Source: a virus
IMG/VR virus record: IMGVR_UViG_3300042308_001600
Coordinates: 1 to 64,000 of that record
Reading direction: 5' to 3' (one strand)
Length of the DNA stretch: 64,000 nt
In this document: positions 24,782 through 33,193 of the stretch, piece by piece
Position numbering within the stretch: position 1 is the first letter of the stretch
Layout: each line of letters starts with the position of its first letter
Notes under the pieces: generated by a model
Told to the model about the DNA's origin: nothing
The model's database searches: none
Seen by the model: only the letters and a program-made list of their open reading frames with translations
Translations under genes and position numbers: made by a program

Positions 24782-25250
24782 CGCCTTCGGGATCCGCGTC
24801 ATCGAAGTCCAGGTCTTCACGCTCCGTGGGTAACAACCACACCCAGGCTGGCAGTCGCTCCGCTTGCGCCTCCGTCAGGCGCGTCTGCGCCATGACACAG
24901 GGAGCATCGGGCCCAATTTCCACCAGCATGTCGATCGTCATCTCTGTCAGGTTTTCGCGGGTCGCAAAATAGAACCAACGCTCATCCCACTGCATCAGCA
25001 GCAACCAGGCAGGTGCGGTGTCCTGCCCGCCGTTGATGACCCGAAGATCCAAGATGGCTGACTCAACGGCAGCGATATCAAGCAGCAGCCGCTGCTTGTC
25101 TCCCTTGAGCCTGCGCGCCTCATGGTTCGGAAGCCTCACCCGCAGCGCGCGGTTGATAGCCGACACCTGTGTCTCCAACTGCTGCTTGTAACGGCTCAAC
25201 TCTGCGTGGCTACGCTTGTTCAAAGGCATTTTTTCGTGCGCGTCGTTCAT
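24771..25250 (-). CDS. Hypothetical protein with N-terminal coiled coil
   Basis: 159 residues. Residues 10-70 are a charged helix (SHAELSRYKQQLETQVSAIN); the rest is beta-rich (APAWLLLMQWDERWFYFATRE) with an acidic end DFDDADPEGDDE. Not recognised. Confidence 0.6.
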   Translation of the reverse strand: MNDAHEKMPLNKRSHAELSRYKQQLETQVSAINRALRVRLPNHEARRLKGDKQRLLLDIAAVESAILDLRVINGGQDTAPAWLLLMQWDERWFYFATRENLTEMTIDMLVEIGPDAPCVMAQTRLTEAQAERLPAWVWLLPTEREDLDFDDADPEGDDE

Positions 25251-25777
25251 AGGAGGTCAGACAACAGGTCGATCAAAGGTGGGATAAATTCGGCGACCGT
25301 GTTGGCTCTGCCGTCGGGACCAAATGGCTGTCTGAAGTCATTACATTGGATTATAAATCCACCCGCAGGGAATACATGACACGCGTAGCTATTGACGTAC
25401 TGCGGTCTGTGAAGTGCGAAGCTGATCGGTATGTGCAATTTATCAACCCCATGAATGGTGATCTTGTACGGGTACTCCTGCTTGAAGGCCGCCAGGATAT
25501 CCAGGATGGGTTCCCAGAGCTTCAGCCGTGTTGCCAATGCGGCCTCGTCCTGAGCCTGCTTGGTCACGCGTTCCTGTTCTTCCTTTTGCTTTCGCGCTTC
25601 TGCCCGATCCTTGATGATCTCAAGGGCCTTGGTGCTGGATAGTGTTGGTTCTGCCACGACTGGATTGAGCTGCGTTTCCCCATACTGCGTTGGCGCACTC
25701 CCAACTGGTTTGCTGGGCCGGCGCCAAGCCTCCATCATCCAAAACCACTTGGGGGTAGCTGATATGTGCATACTCAC
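25247..25777 (-). CDS. Hypothetical protein with charged helix and beta domain
   Basis: 176 residues. Residues 55-90 form a charged coiled segment (ARKQKEEQERVTKQAQDEAA). The C-terminal half alternates strands (YKITIHGVDKLHIPISFAL, FPAGGFIIQCND). ATGA-coupled on both sides. Not recognised. Confidence 0.6.
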   Translation of the reverse strand: MSMHISATPKWFWMMEAWRRPSKPVGSAPTQYGETQLNPVVAEPTLSSTKALEIIKDRAEARKQKEEQERVTKQAQDEAALATRLKLWEPILDILAAFKQEYPYKITIHGVDKLHIPISFALHRPQYVNSYACHVFPAGGFIIQCNDFRQPFGPDGRANTVAEFIPPLIDLLSDLL

Positions 25778-25956
25778 TCCAGGTCCGAACCGCCGAGTGC
25801 CGTATTCAAAGCAGACCAGGTAAGCCTGCGCATCTCAGCGTCGCTGGGTGACTCGTCGGGCACGTTATTCTGCAGGTATCTGAGGAGCCAGTCTGCTGTG
25901 TCCTCGTCCATCGTCAGATGTACGGTCGTCTTGGTCGTTGTTGTTGCCTCGATCAT
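25774..25956 (-). CDS. Tiny helical phage protein
   Basis: 60 residues from ATG 25956. Thr-rich N-terminus, then VHLTMDEDTADWLLRYLQN and a second helix SDAEMRRLTWSALNTAL. This layout is seen in small uncharacterised phage proteins. Role unknown. Confidence 0.6.
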   Translation of the reverse strand: MIEATTTTKTTVHLTMDEDTADWLLRYLQNNVPDESPSDAEMRRLTWSALNTALGGSDLE

Positions 25957-26252
25957 GCTTTCTTTACACAACGTGGTTCGATCTGGATCTCAAACCCGTA
26001 GTCCCGGAGGATCTCAATTTCTTCGGCGGCGTGGCGGCAAATGCGTTGGTGTCCCGGGCCGAATCGCTCGGTCTTGCCGGCTTCCCGCCATTCTAGCGCG
26101 GCCTTGGTCAGCTGGGACCACTCGTGGGTGTCACGGCGGCAGGGTGGCTGCCGGCCCAGAATCTTGTGACCATTGATGTGTGTCGCACCGTCGCGGCGTG
26201 CTTCCGCGGCTGGGTCTGGAACTGGAGGAGGTGGGGCGGGTCTAGGCGTCAT
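25953..26252 (-). CDS. Hypothetical protein with Pro-rich N-terminus
   Basis: 99 residues. Residues 3-13 are Pro-rich; a His/Cys-bearing middle (GHKILGRQPPCRRDTHEW, GHQRICRHAAEEIE) and a strand-forming end GFEIQIEPRCVKKA follow. Not recognised. Confidence 0.6.
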   Translation of the reverse strand: MTPRPAPPPPVPDPAAEARRDGATHINGHKILGRQPPCRRDTHEWSQLTKAALEWREAGKTERFGPGHQRICRHAAEEIEILRDYGFEIQIEPRCVKKA

Positions 26253-26601
26253 CTTCTTCCTGGGTTGATGTCAGGCGCTTCGCAATCTCATAGGCATCAT
26301 GTAGGCGAAGATGACTCGGACCTCCATGAAACTTTGCTTCACTGAATAAGGGGGACAACAGTTCCTTGCCAGGAAAGGCGTCAGCCAACCACTGCATGAA
26401 CGCGTCTTCAAAGTCCTGTGTCTGGATCGATTCCTTGAACTTTTCCCAGGCTGCGAACCAACGGCGCATATCCTCCACAGCGCTGCCGGTTTTGCCTTCA
26501 GGCTTCCACCAGCCTGCGCAGTTCTCCCAGGATTCGTCCGCGAGTCCAATTGCGTACTGGATCTTGCGCTGTCCAGCTTGGCACAGGTCCTGGAATTTCA
26601 T
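26242..26601 (-). CDS. Hypothetical helical protein
   Basis: 119 residues, helical with many Trp (DESWENCAGWWKPEGKTG, MRRWFAAWEKFKESI) and an acidic end. ATGA-coupled upstream. Not recognised. Confidence 0.6.
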   Translation of the reverse strand: MKFQDLCQAGQRKIQYAIGLADESWENCAGWWKPEGKTGSAVEDMRRWFAAWEKFKESIQTQDFEDAFMQWLADAFPGKELLSPLFSEAKFHGGPSHLRLHDAYEIAKRLTSTQEEDDA

Positions 26602-26954
26602 CGGTTCAGGGGCACCAGTTCACCATTCCCCACTTCAACGGAATCCTTCCATTCCTCGGACTCTTCCAGCATTTCGGCAAAGCGCTCAGCCCGGAAGCCC
26701 AGCTCCTGCTTCACAGAGGAGTGCGGATCGTCCGGGTTGCGTAGTTCCTGGAGGAGGACCAGGATGTCGAACTCGGCTCCTGCCATCTTGATCTCCGCAT
26801 CGTCATTGACGACGAAGTTGGGATTGGAGCGTCCAGATCTTACTGCCCTGATCGTGTACACGCTGTCCTTCTTGGGGAGTGCTTTGTACAGATCAAATAC
26901 CCACGCCGCGAACTGATCCGAAATACATACAACCTTCTGACCTACAGAGAACAT
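26598..26954 (-). CDS. Hypothetical phage protein (GQKVVCI/VYTIR type)
   Basis: 118 residues. It begins MFSVGQKVVCISD, followed by LPKKDSVYTIRAVRSG, a small SH3-like beta pattern that I recall from phage proteins. The C-terminus is acidic and helical. Its ATG lies 3 bases from the start of the divergent HNH gene, which separates it from its former upstream neighbour. Confidence 0.65.
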   Translation of the reverse strand: MFSVGQKVVCISDQFAAWVFDLYKALPKKDSVYTIRAVRSGRSNPNFVVNDDAEIKMAGAEFDILVLLQELRNPDDPHSSVKQELGFRAERFAEMLEESEEWKDSVEVGNGELVPLNR

Positions 26955-26957
26955 GGG

Positions 26958-27812
26958 ATGCTAAAGCTGTATAGACCACAAATCAAATACCCACTATTGA
27001 AAGTCAACAACCGCAGCGTAAGTTTACGCCATATGAGCAAGCTTATAGATTTCACAAACATAGAGATTGGGCATTCCACTGTACTGAAACACATCGGCAA
27101 TCACGTATGGAATTGCCGATGTGTCTGCGGTAAAACATTCACACGTACAAACGTGCAGCTAATTCAGACTAGGCAGCTAGGCCTGCATGGCAGTTGTGGC
27201 TGTAGAAAAAGGTCCACAGGTGCGGATATGCTCGGCAAAGTATTCGGACGACTGACCGTTATCGCAGCAGCTGATAGCCAACCGGAAGGAAAGAACAAAC
27301 CCAAAGCGCGTCGTTGGGTTTGCTCCTGCAGTTGCGGAAAGACCGTTACGAAATTCGGAACCAAGCTACGTTCGACACTTCAGCCTGTACGCAGCTGCGG
27401 TTGTCTAATGATTGAGAGTACGAAACGAACGCAAGAAAAAACAGCAAAGCGAAGACGCAAAAATCGAGACGTACCGGTATTGGCCGGTAACATCCTGTTG
27501 CATCGCTATAAAGGCAACGCTGTACGTCGGGGATTACCATTCGATTTAGACAAGACGACATTCATGAAACTAGTACAAGCACCATGCGCGTACTGCGGCT
27601 GGTTGCCTGGTTGTGCCTCCGGCAAAATCATAGATGACCCCTCACTAGCCCATGGTTACTATAATGGCGTAGACCGACGCGACAATGCGAATGGCTACAA
27701 CGTAGAAAATGCGGTGACCTGCTGTCGCACGTGCAACGTGGCTAAAGCCAGCCTGTCTGTAGCAGACTTCCTGGATTGGTTACGCCGAGCCTATGCTCAT
27801 TCCTGCGCTTGA
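26958..27812 (+). CDS. HNH homing endonuclease, inserted on the opposite strand
   Basis: 284 residues, the only convincing plus-strand gene. ATG 26958 is the longest start; ATG 27033 (MSKLIDF) is also plausible. Two tandem modules carry the pattern W-x-C-x-C-x-CG ... SCGC: IDFTNIEIGHSTVLKHIG...SCGCRK and GKVFGRLTVIAAA...SCGCL, recalled as the DNA-binding part of phage HNH proteins. The C-terminal HNH domain has CAYC, NGVDRRDNANGYNVENAV, CCRTCN. The gene is more AT-rich than its surroundings, and its end overlaps the convergent gene by 16 bases. It breaks an otherwise gapless minus-strand run, so it is a likely recent insertion. Confidence 0.88.
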   Translation: MLKLYRPQIKYPLLKVNNRSVSLRHMSKLIDFTNIEIGHSTVLKHIGNHVWNCRCVCGKTFTRTNVQLIQTRQLGLHGSCGCRKRSTGADMLGKVFGRLTVIAAADSQPEGKNKPKARRWVCSCSCGKTVTKFGTKLRSTLQPVRSCGCLMIESTKRTQEKTAKRRRKNRDVPVLAGNILLHRYKGNAVRRGLPFDLDKTTFMKLVQAPCAYCGWLPGCASGKIIDDPSLAHGYYNGVDRRDNANGYNVENAVTCCRTCNVAKASLSVADFLDWLRRAYAHSCA

Positions 27813-28255
27813 GAGTCCTTCTTGGAACATGTTTTGTACTCTTTCCAGACTTTGACGGCACTCTCGATTGATTCCGTGTGGACACCCCAGCGCACCGGAT
27901 CTGCATACGGGTCCTCCTGGACCCACCCATCCTCAACACCGGCACGTTTCAGCAGAGCCAGGGCGTGGTCACGTGCCAAGTAGTCAATGTACATCCAGTA
28001 CGAGACCGTGATTGGCTTGAAGCAACTCCACGGAATACTGGTCCACTCAATACCTGCTGATTCCCCGTCAATCTTCAGGTGTGCTCGGTCGTGGCGACGG
28101 TCCGTGTAGTACGGTTCAGTCACAACCTCGCAACCCTCTACGGTTCCTTTGCAGATCCGCTCAGCCTGGGTGTCCTTCAGCTCTTTGACGAATGTCTTGT
28201 GCTTACGCATGAACTCAGGAGCACCACCGGGAAACAGTGAGTGGAGGATGCTCAT
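27797..28255 (-). CDS. Hypothetical protein
   Basis: 152 residues. Helical N-terminus (PEFMRKHKTFVKELKDTQ), a beta-rich middle (AHLKIDGESAGIEWTSIPW) and a Trp-rich end (VKVWKEYKTCSKKDSQ). Its last 16 bases overlap the convergent HNH gene. Not recognised. Confidence 0.6.
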   Translation of the reverse strand: MSILHSLFPGGAPEFMRKHKTFVKELKDTQAERICKGTVEGCEVVTEPYYTDRRHDRAHLKIDGESAGIEWTSIPWSCFKPITVSYWMYIDYLARDHALALLKRAGVEDGWVQEDPYADPVRWGVHTESIESAVKVWKEYKTCSKKDSQAQE

Positions 28256-28509
28256 GCAGTCCTGAGGGTGACCCAGTTCCGTGGGTTAGGCAGGTCAGGG
28301 AAGCACAGTGACGGCCACGTTCTTCTGACCGGCGGCGGTCCATGGTCCCGGCGCTGCAGGTAGCAGTCCACGCATTCCCCATCATGACAGAAGAGAAACA
28401 GAGCATGGGCTTTGGTCATCGGTTGACCATCGGGTCCAGTGCGCCGGCTGAGTGGCGGCACGAGTTCCTGCGGGTTCAGGCAGGACTTGCAGGTATAGAG
28501 GGCACTCAT
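28252..28509 (-). CDS. Small Cys-rich protein
   Basis: 85 residues. Two cysteine pairs, CKSC (8-11) and CHDGECVDC (41-49), suggest a zinc site. ATGA-coupled. Role unknown. Confidence 0.6.
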   Translation of the reverse strand: MSALYTCKSCLNPQELVPPLSRRTGPDGQPMTKAHALFLFCHDGECVDCYLQRRDHGPPPVRRTWPSLCFPDLPNPRNWVTLRTA

Positions 28510-28682
28510 GTTTCAAAGAAATAAAAACCTTCATCCTCAGGCAGGATTGCCTGATTGCTCCCAACCGCAAACGGGACGGTATCCCCGTAGGGCCCATCGG
28601 CAAAGTTGTGGTCATCCGAGATCTCAACCAGCTTGTCCGCGATCTTGTCTTCACCCTGATAGGTGCGCAGTACGGCCGTCAT
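28506..28682 (-). CDS. Tiny acidic protein
   Basis: 58 residues from ATG 28682 ([13 protein letters not shown]). Acidic, with aromatic end EGFYFFET. ATGA-coupled both sides. Not recognised. Confidence 0.6.
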   Translation of the reverse strand: MTAVLRTYQGEDKIADKLVEISDDHNFADGPYGDTVPFAVGSNQAILPEDEGFYFFET

Positions 28683-29353
28683 GTCAGTACAGGTCCGCGT
28701 TTCTTGCATGCTTCCAAGGTCTCCTTGGCCTCCTGTTCCGCGTAGTCTCGACCGTAGCAGCCCCCGCAGGACTCCACGGTTTCCCAGTCAGCATCGTCGA
28801 TGTCGCTTGGTGGTTGCCCGTCCTCGGTCTCGCAGGATTCCACGCACCACCAGTACACCTCCCCGGAGATGAACTGGTCGTAGGTCTCGACCTCCTGTTT
28901 GAGACACAGCTCAGCACGCTCCTCGAGTGTCATGGTCTTGCCATCGTATTCGACCATGGCCTTGAAACCTCGCTTGTCCCCGACTGTCCCGAACTCCTTC
29001 TGGGCCGTCTCCAAGGAGCAGTAGATGAACCCCACCTGGCCTGAATCCCAAGGACACGAGAAGCCTGTGGTGTTCATGGTAATGCCCGAGTGGTCATAGA
29101 GATAAAGGGGCAACCGGGCGTAGTGGCTGCTGAGGATCCCAGGGCTGCGAAGCCTGCGCAGATTTGCTGGGAACTTCGGGTCCACACATTTGTCAAACAA
29201 CCCCTCCACGTATTCCTCTGGAGTGCAGGAGGGCTGCTCGTCCCCCAGCTGGTAGCGGTGGTGCCAGCAGACCATGGTCCCCACATTGTCGAAAGCCTTG
29301 CGAGGACTCTCGGCGTCTCCATCGACTTCAATTCGGTACCGGTAGTGTATCAT
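28679..29353 (-). CDS. Conserved phage/plasmid protein (GTMVCWHxRYxLGD type)
   Basis: 224 residues from ATG 29353. The motifs [48 protein letters not shown] and [14 protein letters not shown] form the recognisable signature of a widespread small phage and plasmid family with no known function. A C-terminal CGGCYG and helix follow. Confidence 0.75.
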   Translation of the reverse strand: MIHYRYRIEVDGDAESPRKAFDNVGTMVCWHHRYQLGDEQPSCTPEEYVEGLFDKCVDPKFPANLRRLRSPGILSSHYARLPLYLYDHSGITMNTTGFSCPWDSGQVGFIYCSLETAQKEFGTVGDKRGFKAMVEYDGKTMTLEERAELCLKQEVETYDQFISGEVYWWCVESCETEDGQPPSDIDDADWETVESCGGCYGRDYAEQEAKETLEACKKRGPVLT

Positions 29354-29847
29354 GCGTAGTCCTCCGGCGCGTTCACCCGTAACCACCTTGCGAAGTCCTG
29401 TGGGGTGCTTGTAATACTGAACTGGTAGGTGGGGATCTCGACACCGAATTCTTCCTCGAAGGCCATCTCCAGTTCAACGACGTCCAGCGAGTCAGCCCCC
29501 AGATCCTTGACTGGTGTGTCCCCCAGTACAACGTCGAGTGCCAGCTGCTCTGCAATGATCGCGTAGACTCTTTCCCGCAGGTTCGGTATCCGCGCGGACG
29601 CCATGCGATCAGCAAGGGCACCATTCAGAGCGTCACCGATTCGCCACGTTATTGCCCGCTCAAGACTGTGCGGAGAAAATGGGACATCCACGAAAGGGCC
29701 ATGTGCCACACGCGTGCAAGTCAGTCTCTTGCCTTCGATCTCGATATTGGTGATCAGGCTGGCGACCTGCTCAAACGTCAGCCCTGCGGCGTAGAACGGC
29801 CGCAGATGTAACCGTAATGTGTAGAGTGTCGTGGTCTCGAGCGTCAT
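29350..29847 (-). CDS. Acyl carrier protein with N-terminal extension
   Basis: 165 residues. Residues 90-160 match acyl carrier proteins: helix [15 protein letters not shown], then [27 protein letters not shown] with Ser120 of the DSL motif, the site of 4'-phosphopantetheine attachment, and a final helix FARWLRVNA. Family members are usually 75-90 residues; the first 85 residues here are an extra beta-rich domain ([17 protein letters not shown]) that I do not recognise. No acyl-transfer enzymes are visible nearby, so the phage protein would depend on host phosphopantetheinyl transferase. A partner function is inferred, not shown. Confidence 0.85.
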   Translation of the reverse strand: MTLETTTLYTLRLHLRPFYAAGLTFEQVASLITNIEIEGKRLTCTRVAHGPFVDVPFSPHSLERAITWRIGDALNGALADRMASARIPNLRERVYAIIAEQLALDVVLGDTPVKDLGADSLDVVELEMAFEEEFGVEIPTYQFSITSTPQDFARWLRVNAPEDYA

Positions 29848-30140
29848 GATCTGGCAGTATCCTCCTGGTCAATTTCCTGCTCAAATTCCAGGCAGATGTC
29901 CATGTCGTCTTCACTGATGATCTGCCCCACAACCGCCGTAACGGCCTCCAGCGGAGTTGCATGTACACCGGAGCGTTCATACATCAGTTCCCAGTTGGTC
30001 ACCACTGCCTGGTACCCAACCTGCCGGCGGTTCCACCACCAGCCCTTGTAGACAACCTGTACAACCTGCAGTTCGAGCAGCCCGTGCCAGTTACCACGGC
30101 GTAGTAACTTGTTTGCAATTTTTTCCTCAATGCTTGTCAT
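29844..30140 (-). CDS. Hypothetical protein
   Basis: 98 residues from ATG 30140. Beta-rich core ([34 protein letters not shown]) with an acidic C-terminal helix. Not recognised. Confidence 0.6.
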   Translation of the reverse strand: MTSIEEKIANKLLRRGNWHGLLELQVVQVVYKGWWWNRRQVGYQAVVTNWELMYERSGVHATPLEAVTAVVGQIISEDDMDICLEFEQEIDQEDTARS

Positions 30141-30144
30141 GGTT

Positions 30145-30393
30145 CTAATCTTCAAGATCAACCAACTGGCGCTTGAGCACAGCCTGTGTCAGCCCCTTAG
30201 GCCAGTTCAGGATTTGGCCTGTCTTGACATCAATGTCGAACATCAAGTAATCCCCGTAGTGTTCCCCCGGGAAGAAGTCTGGCACGTAACCACTGTATTC
30301 CGTGATTACCTTCCCGTCCTGTGTCTTCGCCTGGATGCTACACATGTCTGAGGTCTTGCCGCAGATGGAGAGGATTTTGATGGGTTGGTGCAT
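30145..30393 (-). CDS. Small conserved phage protein (PGEHYGDYLMFDID type)
   Basis: 82 residues. IKILSICGKTSDMCSIQ, YSGYVPDFFPGEHYGDYLMF and TGQILNWPK match a small phage family I recall without known function. Start overlaps the previous stop as TAATG. Confidence 0.65.
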   Translation of the reverse strand: MHQPIKILSICGKTSDMCSIQAKTQDGKVITEYSGYVPDFFPGEHYGDYLMFDIDVKTGQILNWPKGLTQAVLKRQLVDLED

Positions 30394-30752
30394 TACTGAT
30401 ACTGCCCATTGTGGTTCTTTTCATACCATGCGGCGGCTTGGTCGTAGAACCCCAGTGCCTTCATGCGTCCCACTACCCATTTCGGCGGTGCCTTGCTGGC
30501 CCGCAACACCTCCAAGAGTTCCTGGTCGAGAGCGTCCCGTTGCAGCTGGTCCTCTACTTCTTCTGCGCTTTTCGGGCACGCGCGTGTGACCCGCATTGCG
30601 CTAAAGTTCGGTACCCATTCTTGTACGTAACCACACTTGAATATCTGCGCTTCAAACCACTGACCATTACAATGCTGGTTCTCCTGAGTCTCGCCAGTCA
30701 CCCGCGCCCCACAAGAGGGACACGCTGTATCTTTAAGATGCTGTAGCTTCAT
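30393..30752 (-). CDS. Zinc-ribbon phage protein
   Basis: 119 residues from ATG 30752. An N-terminal metal-binding unit CPSCGARVTGETQENQHCNG plus KCGYVQEWVPNFSAMR and CPKS resembles a recalled phage zinc-ribbon family. Helices follow (DQELLEVLRASKAPPKWVVG). Role unknown. Confidence 0.65.
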   Translation of the reverse strand: MKLQHLKDTACPSCGARVTGETQENQHCNGQWFEAQIFKCGYVQEWVPNFSAMRVTRACPKSAEEVEDQLQRDALDQELLEVLRASKAPPKWVVGRMKALGFYDQAAAWYEKNHNGQYQ

Positions 30753-31032
30753 GTGAAGGTTTGCGGTAGTCCACGTACGCGACCGGATACTGGAACCGGC
30801 TCGGAACATCCCCAAGCCGTGCACCCTCCTTCAGGCAATCCGCGAGCGTGTAGGAGTTGCTGGGACCTACCACCAAGGCTGCGCGTTTGCCGAACTGACT
30901 GGAATCCATCTGTTGATTCTCAAAGCAGACAACCGCCTCACAATCAGGGTACCTGGAGGCGGAAGCCAGAATGGCGTTGTGGATCCCCGGGTCGAACAGA
31001 TCCAGGAACTCCGTTTCTTTTAGCTGTCTCAT
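30733..31032 (-). CDS. Hypothetical protein
   Basis: 99 residues from ATG 31032. Mixed alpha/beta: ILASASRYPDCEAVVCFENQQ, KRAALVVGPSNSYTLADCLKEG. ATGA-coupled upstream. Not recognised. Confidence 0.6.
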   Translation of the reverse strand: MRQLKETEFLDLFDPGIHNAILASASRYPDCEAVVCFENQQMDSSQFGKRAALVVGPSNSYTLADCLKEGARLGDVPSRFQYPVAYVDYRKPSHEATAS

Positions 31033-31448
31033 CGCTCTCCGGGAAGGTAGATGGTCATGCCGAATTCGTTGGGCTCGCACCACAGCTCAATTGTGGGCAA
31101 GGGGAAACTTGTGTACTCGATGACGTCATGGAAGACCTCATTGTGGTTACCGTCTTCACAGGAGATGCGCGCCGTGTGCATATCCAGGTCGACGACCAGC
31201 TTCCACACCTGGAACTCCTCAGCTTTGATCTTCGGGAATTCACTCGAACGACAGCGCAGGCCGATGTACTCCAGCAACCAGAAAGCTCCTGCCTCCTTGG
31301 CCAAGTACAGACCACCCTCGGTGGTGTAGATGTTCCGACAGATCAACGGATCGAATTCATGGAACTGATCACTGCCGTGGAAATTCTCCAGGGCCGCCTG
31401 CAAAGCTTCACGGCGTTGCTCGGGTGTAAGGGTTGGGGTCCCGCTCAT
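31029..31448 (-). CDS. DUF6876-like protein
   Basis: 139 residues from ATG 31448. Residues 40-135 carry YTTEGGLYLAKEAGAFWLLEYI, EEFQVWKLVVDLDMHTARISC, EDGNHNE and IEYTSFPLPTIELWCEPN, the pattern of DUF6876 proteins of phages and plasmids (complete, about 130 residues). Function unknown. Confidence 0.7.
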   Translation of the reverse strand: MSGTPTLTPEQRREALQAALENFHGSDQFHEFDPLICRNIYTTEGGLYLAKEAGAFWLLEYIGLRCRSSEFPKIKAEEFQVWKLVVDLDMHTARISCEDGNHNEVFHDVIEYTSFPLPTIELWCEPNEFGMTIYLPGER

Positions 31449-31705
31449 GCTTGTTTTGGTTCCTTGTTGATGCTCACAAGCACCCACTCGTCCACGACTT
31501 CAAACCGTACCTTGTGGTTCGGGAACGCAGCCTCGAGGATCTTGGATAACTTCAGTCCGGCCTGGATGTCTTCCTCTCCTGCTTCCTCATCTCCTACGCT
31601 CCCATTGTCCCGGGTATCGTAGAGGAAGTAATCTCCTTCATCCTGTAGGGTAAAATAAGTACGACCTACGGCTCCTCGGACTTGTGATTCAGTAATGGCA
31701 CTCAT
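31445..31705 (-). CDS. Hypothetical acidic protein
   Basis: 86 residues. Beta-rich (TYFTLQDEGDYFLYDTRDN, HKVRFEVVDEWVLVSIN) with an acidic loop GDEEAGEEDIQ. ATGA-coupled. Not recognised. Confidence 0.6.
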   Translation of the reverse strand: MSAITESQVRGAVGRTYFTLQDEGDYFLYDTRDNGSVGDEEAGEEDIQAGLKLSKILEAAFPNHKVRFEVVDEWVLVSINKEPKQA

Positions 31706-32136
31706 GCGGGTACAGGTATTCCCAGCTTCTCCAATGCAGCAACGAGGTTCATGACCGGCTCAGATATGGTCGTCATGATGTTGCATACACCCTGACAGTA
31801 CAGGAGCTCTTCGAGGCTGGCTGGCGTGCGGGACTTTGCACCATTACTGAGCTCCACCGGGATGTTGGCCTGGATGATCTTGCCCTCCAGCAACTGCACC
31901 ATCATGTCGCGACTCTCATCAATGTACAGGACGCCGTCGTCGGTCTGCTCAGGTGTGTCACCTGATTGGTCCGAAATGACAATGCGATTACTATCCGGAG
32001 CACGCCAAAAGGTGTGCCCATTTCTGAACTGCTTCAGTTTGATATGCGGTGACTTCATGCCTTGTAGTAGTGCCAGGTTCCTCTGACCTGTCTCCGAAAC
32101 AGCAGGGGGTTTGAACACCCGCCGAGTCCATGCCAT
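31702..32136 (-). CDS. Hypothetical protein
   Basis: 144 residues. A basic N-terminus, a beta-rich middle (GHTFWRAPDSNRIVISDQSG) and a helical C-terminus (VMNLVAALEKLGIPVPA). Follows the acidic gene after a 37-base gap. Not recognised. Confidence 0.6.
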   Translation of the reverse strand: MAWTRRVFKPPAVSETGQRNLALLQGMKSPHIKLKQFRNGHTFWRAPDSNRIVISDQSGDTPEQTDDGVLYIDESRDMMVQLLEGKIIQANIPVELSNGAKSRTPASLEELLYCQGVCNIMTTISEPVMNLVAALEKLGIPVPA

Positions 32137-32173
32137 TCAACGCCGGATATCCTGTGGGGATGGGACGGCAGTT

Positions 32174-33163
32174 TCATTGTACCGCGGCGGTCACACGAAT
32201 CTCGACAGGGTGGGCGTCATCCCAGGAGGTGTTGATTGCGGATTGAAGCGACATCAAAGCGGCCTCGATGCTGTCATGGTTGGCGCTGATCGTGATGTAG
32301 TCTTCCCAGCCTTCCACTCGGATGGTGTTGCCGGTATCCCAATGGGTGCCGCCTTTGTTGCTGATCCAGAGGCGAGAACCCGATTGGCGACCTTCTGCGG
32401 CATTGGCGATCTCTAAGATTTCGTCGGCGGTCATCTCACAGCCCCACCACCCGTCTTTGGCGATCTCTTCAGCGAGGTCGTTTTTGTCGGGTGTTTCGTC
32501 GTGATCTTCTGCCCACTCTTTCGCGGCGGCAATGGCTTCGTCGATGTCGGCGTAGAGTGTATTATCGCAATCATCGCTGCCACCAGCGTCGTCTGTGGTG
32601 CGGATAAAGTAGCGCCCATTCCATTCGCCCACTTGGACCTCGACAGTGACGAGGTCTTCACCGTCCCCAGTCGAGCAGAGCACTCCATAGGTGGCCTCGG
32701 TGGACCAGTTGCCAGCCTCAGACTTGTCAGGATTTTCAATCGCTTCGGTGATTTCGTCGATGTCGTCTTGATCGATGCCATAGCTAGCAGCATCCCCCTT
32801 GATCGCCTGCCACTCGGCAGGGTTGTCCAGAGCCTCTTCCACCGTCGGCAGCTCGATTTCCACCACACTCTCATCCGCCCACACCAAGTCGCCATCTTCG
32901 TCCAGCGTAGCCTCGCGACCATCGCTGCTATCGATGTAGCTTCCCGCCCCATAGCCATCATCCAGAGCACGGCGAGCAAAGTCGCTCACATCGTGCTGCT
33001 TGCTCCAGCCAGACCCAGGGCCGCTGGTGGAAAATGACGATCCAATCACGCCAGAGGCGATGTTGTCATGCTCAGCCGCGATGGCCTCGATAGCGGCGGC
33101 GATGGTGGTGACGTTGAGCTTAGCTAGAGTCTTGATGCTGATTTTCATGTTTGTGATTTTCAT
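32174..33163 (-). CDS. Large acidic protein, probably acquired
   Basis: 329 residues, very rich in Asp, Glu and Ala with few basic residues. It starts MKITNMKISIKTLAKLNVTT, where the first five codons are duplicated in tandem. The middle has WNGRYFIRTTDDAGG and a helix IDEAIAAAKEWAEDHDE; the end is beta-rich (TIRVEGWEDYITISAN). Unlike its neighbours it is flanked by 30- and 37-base gaps rather than ATGA overlaps, and its codon choice looks different. DNA mimicry is conceivable from charge only. No family recognised. Confidence 0.65.
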   Translation of the reverse strand: MKITNMKISIKTLAKLNVTTIAAAIEAIAAEHDNIASGVIGSSFSTSGPGSGWSKQHDVSDFARRALDDGYGAGSYIDSSDGREATLDEDGDLVWADESVVEIELPTVEEALDNPAEWQAIKGDAASYGIDQDDIDEITEAIENPDKSEAGNWSTEATYGVLCSTGDGEDLVTVEVQVGEWNGRYFIRTTDDAGGSDDCDNTLYADIDEAIAAAKEWAEDHDETPDKNDLAEEIAKDGWWGCEMTADEILEIANAAEGRQSGSRLWISNKGGTHWDTGNTIRVEGWEDYITISANHDSIEAALMSLQSAINTSWDDAHPVEIRVTAAVQ

Positions 33164-33193
33164 GTTTGTGAGTCCCAGATTAACGAGGCGGCA

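Noticed and set aside
26980-27032. Sigma-70-like promoter TTGAAA ... TAAGTT before the HNH gene
   Set aside because: The -10 match is poor and too near the internal ATG, and AT-rich sequence gives such hits by chance.
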